Shown here in pieces: positions 1 through 5,324 of a stretch of 6,842 nt of DNA (position 1 is its first letter; every line of letters begins with the position of its first letter). The stretch comes from an uncultured Lachnospiraceae bacterium (lineage in GTDB: Bacteria > Bacillota > Clostridia > Lachnospirales > Lachnospiraceae). Below the pieces are notes generated by a model. The model was not told the DNA's origin. It did no database searches and was given only the letters and a program-made list of their open reading frames with translations. Position numbers and translations under genes: made by a program. The DNA lies in the NCBI GenBank assembly GCA_902766655.1, contig CACXEL010000416.1, positions 1 through 6,842 on the forward strand. The letters are read 5' to 3'.

Positions 1-85
1 ACGTCAACTATTGAAACCGCCGTGTACCGAACGGTACGCACGGTGGTGTGAGAGGACGGGGGTCAATCACCCCCTCCTACTCGAT
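1..85 (+). mobile_element. 3' end of a group IIC intron (partial; rest lies upstream of the window)
   Basis: The first 85 bases read as the terminal part of a bacterial class C group II intron, a retroelement that splices as RNA and moves with the help of its own reverse transcriptase/maturase. Seen directly: a domain V-like hairpin followed at once by a domain VI-like hairpin with an unpaired A, then an end in CGAT, matching the AY ending of such introns. The maturase gene would normally lie just upstream in domain IV, outside this window. Bases 1-15 are then the linker between that gene and domain V. The exact 3' splice site is inferred at T85; a shift of one or two bases is possible. Class C introns are known to insert downstream of transcription terminators, so the 5' exon may be a terminator of an unseen gene. 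Confidence 0.88.
16..82 (+). ncRNA. Group II intron domains V and VI (ribozyme core and branch-point hairpin)
   Basis: Domain V: 16-24 (ACCGCCGTG) pairs with 39-47 (CACGGTGGT), with one G-U wobble inside a CGC triad at 18-20. The upper helix is TACC 25-28 with GGTA 33-36, capped by a GAAC tetraloop at 29-32, and a two-base CG bulge sits at 37-38. This lower helix, bulge, short upper helix and tetraloop is the catalytic domain layout, at the compact 32-nt size. Domain VI: 58-63 (GGGGGT) pairs with 69-74 (ACCCCC), and below it 53-56 (AGGA) pairs with 75-78 (TCCT). A79 is then unpaired, and 50-52 (GAG) pairs with 80-82 (CTC). A79 is thus the predicted branch-point adenosine, six bases before the intron end. 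The loop GAAC rather than GNRA is slightly atypical. The fold is done by eye. Confidence 0.85.
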
Positions 86-101
86 TCCCTCGATTTTTAC
101 A

Positions 102-130
102 TTGACAAGGAACATCTTAAGGCATATTAT
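102..130 (+). promoter_or_regulatory. Sigma-A-type promoter of the padR-DUF2812 unit
   Basis: A perfect -35 box TTGACA (102-107) and a -10 box TATTAT (125-130) are separated by exactly 17 bases. Transcription would start near 137, giving a leader of about 37 nt before the PadR start at 174. The promoter lies wholly in the 3' exon, beginning 17 bases after the intron end. It should be strong unless repressed; the -10 box overlaps the dyad described next. Confidence 0.8.
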
Positions 131-158
131 ATCGTTAAACGATATCAAGTAACGATAT
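129..158 (+). promoter_or_regulatory. Putative PadR operator: perfect dyad plus a third half-site
   Basis: ATATCGTT (129-136) and AACGATAT (138-145) form a perfect inverted repeat around a single A. A third copy of AACGATAT lies at 151-158, directly before the ribosome binding site. The dyad covers the end of the -10 box and the predicted start of transcription, so a bound dimer would block RNA polymerase. PadR-family repressors commonly bind AT-rich dyads in their own promoter. The assignment to this PadR is inferred from position and symmetry. Confidence 0.65.
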
Positions 159-173
159 TGCAGGAGGTCCCTT

Positions 174-479
174 ATGCCCAAGAAGTCTATGGTCATTCTG
201 ACTGAATCCATGTTTTATGTCCTGATGGCATTTCAACAGGGGGAGATGTGCGGAATAGACATTGTCGATTATATTGAACGGCGCACATATGGCCGTGTAC
301 GGCTCGGACCCGCAACGCTTTATACAATTCTTGGCAAGTTCGAATCCGAGAGATACATTCGCGAAGTAAATGTAGAAGGGCGGAAGAGAACGTACGCAAT
401 TACGGCAAAAGGACAGGAAGCCTACACCGCGGAGCTGGCTCGACTGAAACAATGCATCGCTGACGCTGAAGGAGTTTGA
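174..479 (+). CDS. PadR-family transcriptional regulator
   Basis: A 101-residue winged-helix repressor of the short PadR class. The family hallmark is visible: a recognition-helix stretch LGPATLYTILGKFE (about residues 44-57) followed by the wing, GRKRTYAITAKG (about 69-80), and a short C-terminal helix for dimerisation. Proteins of this class act as cytoplasmic dimers that repress adjacent genes, often for transporters or membrane proteins, and release DNA on binding small hydrophobic ligands or stress signals. The start is well set by AGGAGGT at 162-168, five bases upstream. The gene is first in a transcription unit; the DUF2812 gene follows 74 bases after its stop, with no obvious promoter between. 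A strong promoter overlapped by a dyad suggests autoregulation. The ligand cannot be told from sequence. The length is normal and the gene looks intact. Confidence 0.92.
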   Translation: MPKKSMVILTESMFYVLMAFQQGEMCGIDIVDYIERRTYGRVRLGPATLYTILGKFESERYIREVNVEGRKRTYAITAKGQEAYTAELARLKQCIADAEGV

Positions 480-553
480 TGGTCAATTCATTCACATAAA
501 TCTTGATTCGGAACAAAGGATACTGATTCTCAAATCCAGATGGAGGACTTAAC

Positions 554-1810
554 ATGAGCCTAAAAACCAATCTCTGCCGCTATACGGTCCGTTTCTTTCC
601 ATGTCCATACTATGACATCATTGCCGTAGAGACTTGGCTCGAGGATATGGCTGCAGAAGGCTTGTTCGTTTATAAAATTATTTCTGCTATGGACCTTGCT
701 GTCTTTGAACGCCGTGAACCGATGCAGGTCAGATTTCGTCTGGAGGTGGAGACGGATGGCTTTGTCAAAATGCTGAAAGATGAAAAAGGCCCTTCCGAAG
801 AGCAACTGGAGCTGAGCAAGGAATTTGGTTGGGAATATATAGCTCAGTACGGGCAGTTCTATATTTTCTGTAACCATGACCCTGGTGCCAGGGAAATGAA
901 TACCGACCCCGCGGTTCAGGCCATGGCGCTTGACATCGCCGGGAAGAGCCATCGGCCGTCATGGATTACCATTGCGTTCGTTTTCATTTCTGTGATTTTC
1001 AATATCGTCAGGGAGAGACCTCTTAGTTTTCTGGCGAGTGGTGGCGCGTTTGCACTGAGTATATATTTATTTACTATCTTTCTGTTAGGCGTCTGGGTAT
1101 GGATCATTATCCATGAGTACAAGATTTATCGTTTCTACAGGAAGCTGCAGGATGCTCTGAACAATGGAGAAGATTGGGCAGATGAAGGCATGAGAAGACT
1201 CTCGCCATATTCATCAAACTGGCGAAAATGGCCGAAGTGGTTCATTTACCGAAGAATGATGGTGTTGATGCTTATTTTAGGGATGAGTGCGATTTTGATC
1301 ATGTTCTGGAATGAGGAGAGTGTTTACCTGCCGCTTGGTTCCTACGAAGGTACACTGCCTTTCCCGACAATTCAAAGTTTTGCAGGGGCTGATGGCAATG
1401 ACTATATACCGAATCCGTACTCGGAGGAGCCGAATCCCTCCGTCTGCGAGGAAGCGAGTATAGTAGCCTCGCAATATACTTCCTACACAGAATTAGCCCG
1501 TGTCAAGACACGGGATGAAAAGTGGATCGGCGGGTATCTGCATGTAGATTATTACGAAATGCGGGGGTCTTTGCTTGCCAGAGTTCTCGCCTGGGAGCTC
1601 TACAGAGACAGCAAACCTGGACGGTGGGCAGCCTTGGATGCATCTCACCTGAACGCCGACTATGCCTACATGTATCTGTATTATAATGAAGAGCCGACGA
1701 TGATCATCCGAAAAAAGAATATTGTCGTCATGGCAACATTTTCACAGTATGAGGAATGCGAACAGATTCCGGAGGAAGTATGGTCGGCTGTCATTTGTGA
1801 CAGTGTTTGA
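554..1810 (+). CDS. DUF2812 domain-containing membrane protein
   Basis: A 418-residue protein whose first ~115 residues match the DUF2812 pattern (FFPCPYYDIIAVETWLEDMA near 14-33; FGWEYIAQYGQFYIFCN near 91-107). It is a domain of unknown function typically encoded next to PadR regulators, as here. Three hydrophobic segments follow: about 137-152, 165-186 and 235-251, with a basic, aromatic cytoplasmic loop between the second and third. With the N-terminus inside, the ~165-residue C-terminal region (252-418) would be outside the membrane. That tail has no motif I recognise. GGAGGA at 542-547, six bases ahead of the ATG, fixes the start. The stop lies about 60 bases before the next promoter. 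Likely co-transcribed with and repressed by the PadR protein; by analogy with other PadR targets it may serve in envelope sensing or response, but that is inference. Confidence 0.88.
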   Translation: MSLKTNLCRYTVRFFPCPYYDIIAVETWLEDMAAEGLFVYKIISAMDLAVFERREPMQVRFRLEVETDGFVKMLKDEKGPSEEQLELSKEFGWEYIAQYGQFYIFCNHDPGAREMNTDPAVQAMALDIAGKSHRPSWITIAFVFISVIFNIVRERPLSFLASGGAFALSIYLFTIFLLGVWVWIIIHEYKIYRFYRKLQDALNNGEDWADEGMRRLSPYSSNWRKWPKWFIYRRMMVLMLILGMSAILIMFWNEESVYLPLGSYEGTLPFPTIQSFAGADGNDYIPNPYSEEPNPSVCEEASIVASQYTSYTELARVKTRDEKWIGGYLHVDYYEMRGSLLARVLAWELYRDSKPGRWAALDASHLNADYAYMYLYYNEEPTMIIRKKNIVVMATFSQYEECEQIPEEVWSAVICDSV

Positions 1811-1868
1811 GCTTTCATCAGCAATCCTTTGATTTCGAGAAGAATGCCCCGCCTTTTATACATGTCTG

Positions 1869-1897
1869 TTGAAAGCGGTATTCAGAGATGTCATAAT
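1869..1897 (+). promoter_or_regulatory. Extended -10 promoter of the secreted FN3-domain gene
   Basis: TTGAAA (1869-1874) and CATAAT (1892-1897) each match the sigma-A consensus at five of six positions and are 17 bases apart. A TG one base before the -10 box (1889-1890) makes it an extended -10 element. The predicted start near 1904 gives a leader of about 40 nt. This separates the FN3 gene from the PadR/DUF2812 unit. Confidence 0.6.
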
Positions 1898-1942
1898 GAT
1901 AATGAAGACCGGCAAACCTGTGAACACTGAAAGGAGGACTCA

Positions 1943-2818
1943 ATGAAACGAAAAGTTACGAAGCTTTGTCTTATTTTCGCGCTTGTCATGATGTTTAGTG
2001 CAATCCCCTGCAGGGCGGAGGCTTCGGGCGGCAGCATTGCCAGTCTCAGCCTTACGCAGATCTGCAATGCCGTCAACAAGCACTACGCCCAGGTCAATCC
2101 GATGGCGCCCCTGGTGGTATTTCCGTCCGAGGCCATAAAAAAGGACTTTGGATATATCCTGATCCTTCGCTACCGGGACAGAGATACGGCCAATACCATG
2201 TATGGCGGGCTCTACGTCTATCTCGACACGGGCAAGGCCGAAGATGAGTACGGTGATGTATGGTACATCCGGCTGCCCGGCGCGACGTCGGCCTTCAAGG
2301 CCTACAACAGGGCTGACGGGATCAGGCTTGCCTGGAACAAGGTCTCCGGTGCGACCGGATACTATATCTATCGCAACAAGACCAGGATCGCGACCATCAA
2401 GGGCGGCTCTACGCTCACTTATATCGACAAGACCGCCACTGCAAACGGGGCCAGGTATACCTACAAGATCGTTGCCAGAAATTCCGTGGGCAAGAGCGCA
2501 AAGTCCAGATCGGTCAAAATCTATCGCGTGTTGACCCCGGACATTACTGCCCTCAAAAGTATTACTGCCGGCAGGATGACCGTCCAATGGCGGAGAAATG
2601 CCAAGGCATCCGGCTATGTCATTCAGTATTCCCGGAACAAGAATTTCAGCGTCAGAAAGAATGTTTACGTGAGAAGCAGAAATGTCGTATCCAAGACAAT
2701 CACTGGTCTGTCCAAGGGGAAGGTCTATTATGTCAGGATCCGGACATATAAGACTGTAAGCGGCAAGAAATATTATTCGGGTTGGAGCAAGGTCAAACGT
2801 GTCGTTGTGAAGCGCTGA
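1943..2818 (+). CDS. Secreted protein with two fibronectin type III-like domains
   Basis: A 291-residue exported protein. The N-terminus MKRKVTK is followed by a hydrophobic run and an AEA site, so signal peptidase I probably cuts after about residue 27; the nearby Cys (SAIPC) does not fit a lipobox. Residues ~28-115 form a small domain I do not recognise (contains YGGLYVYLDTGKA). Two fibronectin type III-like repeats follow: about 117-195 (GIRLAWNKVSGATGYYIYRN, with Y, I and V spaced as in FN3 strands) and 197-290 (MTVQWRRNAKASGYVIQYS, ending near YYSGW). The C-terminal half is very rich in Lys and Arg, suggesting contact with anionic wall polymers or polysaccharide. No LPXTG anchor, transmembrane tail or catalytic motif is seen. 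AAGGAGG at 1931-1937 sets the start. FN3 modules in Firmicute exoproteins usually act as spacers or binding modules; the specific partner is unknown. Confidence 0.82.
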   Translation: MKRKVTKLCLIFALVMMFSAIPCRAEASGGSIASLSLTQICNAVNKHYAQVNPMAPLVVFPSEAIKKDFGYILILRYRDRDTANTMYGGLYVYLDTGKAEDEYGDVWYIRLPGATSAFKAYNRADGIRLAWNKVSGATGYYIYRNKTRIATIKGGSTLTYIDKTATANGARYTYKIVARNSVGKSAKSRSVKIYRVLTPDITALKSITAGRMTVQWRRNAKASGYVIQYSRNKNFSVRKNVYVRSRNVVSKTITGLSKGKVYYVRIRTYKTVSGKKYYSGWSKVKRVVVKR

Positions 2819-2831
2819 GCAGCATGTAAAA

Positions 2832-2891
2832 ATCGGGGACGGCCTTTCTTCTCTAAATCATTGATTTATTGAAGAAAGGTCCGTCCCCGAT
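2832..2891 (-). terminator. Long hairpin, probable terminator of the recombinase gene; possibly a palindromic repeat element
   Basis: ATCGGGGACGG (2832-2842) plus CCTTTCTTC (2843-2851) pairs with GAAGAAAGG (2871-2879) plus CCGTCCCCGAT (2881-2891). That is 20 base pairs with only T2880 bulged. The 19-base loop holds a smaller dyad (AAATC/GATTT). Read on the minus strand the stem is followed by TTTTT (2828-2832, whose last T overlaps the stem end) and starts ten bases after the recombinase stop, as for an intrinsic terminator. On the plus strand no T-run follows directly, so termination of the FN3 transcript is less certain. The stem is longer than a usual terminator, so an origin as a mobile palindromic repeat (REP or MITE-like) is possible. 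Confidence 0.6.
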
Positions 2892-2901
2892 ATTCGTCAA
2901 G

Positions 2902-3975
2902 TCAGTTTTCCCGGAGGCGTACCGCGTCAGCGGCGCGCCTTCTTTTTTCGTCGTCCATGGCTGCGTAATGCCGGCGTGTCGTGTTCACGTCCTTGTGGCC
3001 CAGGACGTCGGCCACCAGGTAGATATCGCCAGTCTCTCTGTAGAGGGCGGTGCCGTAGGTACTGCGGAGCTTGTGCGGCGTGATCTTTTTTGTCGTTGTG
3101 ACGGCTGAGGCGTATTTTTCGACCAGGTTCTCCACGGCCCGGACACCCATGCGCCGGCGCTGGGTCGAGAAGAAGAAGGCGTGCTCATCGCCGGGAGCGG
3201 GCGTGATGCCCTTGCGGATGTCCAGGTATCGCTTCAGGGCGGCCTCGACCTCGCTGCCGAAATAGACCAGGGCTTCATTTCCGCCCTTGCGGACGACGCG
3301 GAGGCAGTTGCTGCGGAAATCCACGTCCTCGACGTCAAGACCGACGCATTCGGAGACGCGGATGCCGGTACCCAGGAGCAGTGTTACAATTGCCAGGTCG
3401 CGCTCCCGGGTCTTCTCGTAATATTTCAATGCCTGCCCGGTGAGAGTGCTCCCGCAGTGCTCGATGTAATCGAGCAGCATGGCGACCTCGTCCGACTCCA
3501 GGCGGATGATGGTCTTCTCGCGGATCTTCGGCATGTCCACAAGGACCGTGGGATTGGCCTCGACCATCTGGCGCTTGTAGAGGTAGGCGTAGAAGGTCCT
3601 CAGAGCCGAGATTTTGCGTTTTATGCCTGAGAGCGAGTTCGTGATGCGGTCCTGGGAGCCAACGCGGTCCTCGGGCCCCTCGTAGAGCTTGAGGTACTCC
3701 ATGTACTCCTCGATGTCGGAGGCCGTGAGGGAGCCGAGCTCCTCCAGGGTGAAATCCCGCAGGTCGTAAGAGGCGAAAATGGGGTTATTTTTCTTAAGAT
3801 ATTCAAAGAATACGCGGAGGTCGTAAGCGTAAGATATTCTTGTCCTTGTCGTGGTCGTCGGCTCGATGGACCGGAAGAAATCGCGGACGTAGGGCGGGAG
3901 AGCGGAGAGGACGTCGCGGAGACGGAGGATGTTGTTCTGGTCGTTCTCCTCGCGGAAGGTGGTCTTTTTGGCCAT
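2902..3975 (-). CDS. Tyrosine recombinase/integrase (Xer-like)
   Basis: A 357-residue site-specific DNA recombinase that cuts and rejoins DNA through a covalent phosphotyrosine. All six catalytic residues are present: R206 (in GTGIRVSE), K230 (RKGGN), H301 and R304 (HKLRSTYG), H327 (LGHKDVNTT) and Y337 (RRHYA). The N-terminal core-binding domain spans about 25-145 (RDFFRSIEPTTTTRTRISYA, later LRTFYAYLYKRQMVEANP) and the catalytic domain about 155-345. Start: AAGGAG (3982-3987 on the minus strand) six bases ahead. The length is slightly above XerC/XerD (~300) owing to an N-terminal extension. No excisionase, replication or phage genes lie beside it, and no att sites or direct repeats were found, so it is more likely a chromosomal Xer-like enzyme than the integrase of an element wholly inside the window. 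It is intact; its target is unknown. Confidence 0.93.
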   Translation of the reverse strand: MAKKTTFREENDQNNILRLRDVLSALPPYVRDFFRSIEPTTTTRTRISYAYDLRVFFEYLKKNNPIFASYDLRDFTLEELGSLTASDIEEYMEYLKLYEGPEDRVGSQDRITNSLSGIKRKISALRTFYAYLYKRQMVEANPTVLVDMPKIREKTIIRLESDEVAMLLDYIEHCGSTLTGQALKYYEKTRERDLAIVTLLLGTGIRVSECVGLDVEDVDFRSNCLRVVRKGGNEALVYFGSEVEAALKRYLDIRKGITPAPGDEHAFFFSTQRRRMGVRAVENLVEKYASAVTTTKKITPHKLRSTYGTALYRETGDIYLVADVLGHKDVNTTRRHYAAMDDEKRRRAADAVRLREN

Positions 3976-4005
3976 GGTAAGCTCCTTGAAACAATGGTTT
4001 ACATA

Positions 4006-4034
4006 ATTTGATTTGCTGAAGAATTCTTTGTCAA
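4006..4034 (-). promoter_or_regulatory. Candidate promoter of the recombinase gene
   Basis: On the minus strand a perfect TTGACA (4029-4034) is followed after 17 bases by TCAAAT (4006-4011), a four-of-six -10 match lacking the conserved second-position A. The spacer contains the perfect 10-bp palindrome AAGAATTCTT (4019-4028), which could be a binding site or chance. The predicted start is about 25 bases before the recombinase ATG. The rest of the 198-base gap between the recombinase and LysR genes (to 4173) shows no clear gene or terminator, only a weak 7-bp inverted repeat (4051-4057 with 4084-4090). Confidence 0.4.
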
Positions 4035-4173
4035 CGGGCTTTCTTCGGGTGCTTCAGATGCACTGTCGCGTACACGGCTTTTCCTGAAGCAGGGACCTTC
4101 CGTATTGTCACTGCCTGTGAGTCATTTCATCTGTAAGGCGCATTGTTATCCAGGCCCGTTCTCTCGTTATCAT

Positions 4174-5058
4174 TTATGATGCGGATCCAAAGCTTCGCCT
4201 CACCTGCGCCAGGAACCGCTCGGCGATCGGCGTAAAAGTCTGATACCGGTTCCAGATCAGGTACAGCTTCGTCTCCAGCCTGGGTGCCAACGGCCGAAAA
4301 GCCAGCCCGCTCTCCGGCGATACGTCCACCAGATGGCGGAAGGTCAACTGATAACCCAGGCCTTCGCGGACGAACATGGATGCGTTGTAGGCCAGCCGGA
4401 AGGAACCTTCCAGGTGCAGGTCTCCGAACCTGTCCCCGGCCCATTCCCGGATATCGCCCTCCCAGCCCTGCTCTGAAGTGAAAAGGGGCAGGCCGGCCAG
4501 GTCGTCGATCCCGATCTCCGCCTTTGCCGCAAGTGGCGCATCGGCGGGAAGGATCAGCCCCCAGATATCCCCCTCGGGGAAGAGGAGCGAATCGTATTTT
4601 CTGGCGTTGGGGGTATCACATACGACGGCGAAGTCCAGGAGTCCCTTGTCCAGCTTCTCGGTGACCTGCTCGGTGTCTCCGCTGGTGATGTGGTATCGAA
4701 GGCCCGGATACTGCTCCTTGAGAAGCCGGAGCTCCTGGGCAAGAAAACGGATCTGGTAGGACTCTGCCAGACCGAAATAGAGCTCTCCGCCGGTGATATC
4801 GTCGAGGGAAAGGAACTCCTTCTCGATCTTGTCCGCCATCCTGACCAGGTCGTCGGCCCGGTCCCGCAGAAGGACGCCTTCCTCCGTGAGAGAAATGCTG
4901 AAGCTGTGGCGGACGAAGAGCTTCTTGCCGAGTTCGTCCTCGAGGGCCTTCAGTGTTTTGGAGAGCGTGGGCTGCGTGACGTGGAGCAGCTCGGCGGCTC
5001 TGGTCATATTTTCTTCCCGCGCGACGGCGAGAAAATAGCGCAAGGTCCTTATTTCCAT
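4174..5058 (-). CDS. LysR-family transcriptional regulator
   Basis: A 294-residue LysR-type regulator, the usual size for the family. Residues 1-60 form the winged helix-turn-helix (MEIRTLRYFLAVAREENMTR, then AAELLHVTQPTLSKTLKALE, with the conserved LF near 47-48 and LTEEG near 57-61). A linker helix runs to about 90. The effector-binding domain covers ~91-290, opening GELYFGLAES and including LDFAVVCD near 141-148. The chosen ATG at 5058 begins exactly at the conserved family N-terminus and has AAAGGGGA eight bases upstream; the reading frame stays open to 5211 but that extension is not LysR-like. It is divergent from the HAD and oxidoreductase genes, the classic layout for LysR control of neighbours. 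Such proteins act as tetramers responding to a small metabolite, here unknown. A dyad with T-N11-A symmetry lies in its promoter region. Confidence 0.93.
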   Translation of the reverse strand: MEIRTLRYFLAVAREENMTRAAELLHVTQPTLSKTLKALEDELGKKLFVRHSFSISLTEEGVLLRDRADDLVRMADKIEKEFLSLDDITGGELYFGLAESYQIRFLAQELRLLKEQYPGLRYHITSGDTEQVTEKLDKGLLDFAVVCDTPNARKYDSLLFPEGDIWGLILPADAPLAAKAEIGIDDLAGLPLFTSEQGWEGDIREWAGDRFGDLHLEGSFRLAYNASMFVREGLGYQLTFRHLVDVSPESGLAFRPLAPRLETKLYLIWNRYQTFTPIAERFLAQVRRSFGSAS

Positions 5059-5085
5059 GGGACAGGTCCCCTTTCCTGAGGGATT

Positions 5086-5108
5086 TGATATTCTTGATAA
5101 GAATATCA
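5086..5108. promoter_or_regulatory. Putative LysR binding site (T-N11-A dyad)
   Basis: TGATATTCTT (5086-5095) and AAGAATATCA (5099-5108) are perfect inverted repeats around GAT. Within them T5091 and A5103 are symmetric and separated by 11 bases, the LysR-box arrangement. The site starts just downstream of the LysR -10 box, so binding would block lysR transcription. It also overlaps a possible plus-strand -35 box (TTGATA 5094-5099). That LysR binds here is inferred from position. Confidence 0.6.
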
Positions 5109-5116
5109 TAGTGTTT

Positions 5117-5145
5117 ATTATAATTATCGGCGCCGGACAATGCAA
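5117..5145 (-). promoter_or_regulatory. Promoter of the LysR gene, in an AT-rich bidirectional start region
   Basis: On the minus strand TATAAT (5117-5122) is a perfect -10 box; 17 bases upstream is TTGCAT (5140-5145), a poor -35. Transcription would start near 5110 with a leader of about 50 nt. The same AT-rich stretch also reads TATAAT on the plus strand (5119-5124), with TTGATA (5094-5099) 19 bases before it, so a weak divergent promoter toward the HAD gene is possible. Confidence 0.5.
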
Positions 5146-5258
5146 GGGAAACATGGCCTGCGTGAATCCCAATGGCTGTTTCGACAGTGAGAAAGCGAGG
5201 CATGCCGCCATGCGGACCTTCCTGTTCCTGAAGTGAACACTGTCCGGGAAATGGGTTC

Positions 5259-5287
5259 TTGCGCGCGGTCCTCATTTCCGCTATGCT
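5259..5287 (+). promoter_or_regulatory. Candidate promoter of the HAD hydrolase gene
   Basis: TTGCGC (5259-5264) and TATGCT (5282-5287) are 17 bases apart; both are partial matches to sigma-A boxes. The predicted start near 5294 leaves about 30 nt before the preferred ATG. A 7-bp inverted repeat, GGAAATG (5247-5253) with CATTTCC (5273-5279), straddles the -35 box and could be a regulatory site or chance. Confidence 0.35.
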
Positions 5288-5324
5288 GATGATATGACAA
5301 ATGAAAACACAGGGAGATGCTCGC

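Noticed and set aside
11..205. Open frame of 64 codons across the intron end and PadR leader
   Set aside because: It runs through folded intron RNA, the promoter and the operator, has no ribosome site and no family resemblance.
1940..2587. 215-codon open frame antisense to the FN3-domain gene
   Set aside because: It mirrors the coding frame of a well-supported secreted protein, has no ribosome site and no recognisable domain.
3181..3630. 149-codon plus-strand frame inside the recombinase gene
   Set aside because: The minus-strand recombinase has all catalytic residues; the plus frame is a shadow.
3798..3842. GATATTC-like sequences in the recombinase gene resembling the LysR dyad arms
   Set aside because: The spacing between half-sites differs from that in the LysR promoter and the sequences are explained by the coding frame, so they look like chance.
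5059..5211. 51-residue N-terminal extension of the LysR protein
   Set aside because: The conserved LysR N-terminus begins at the ATG at 5058 with a good ribosome site; the extension would run through the promoter and dyad.
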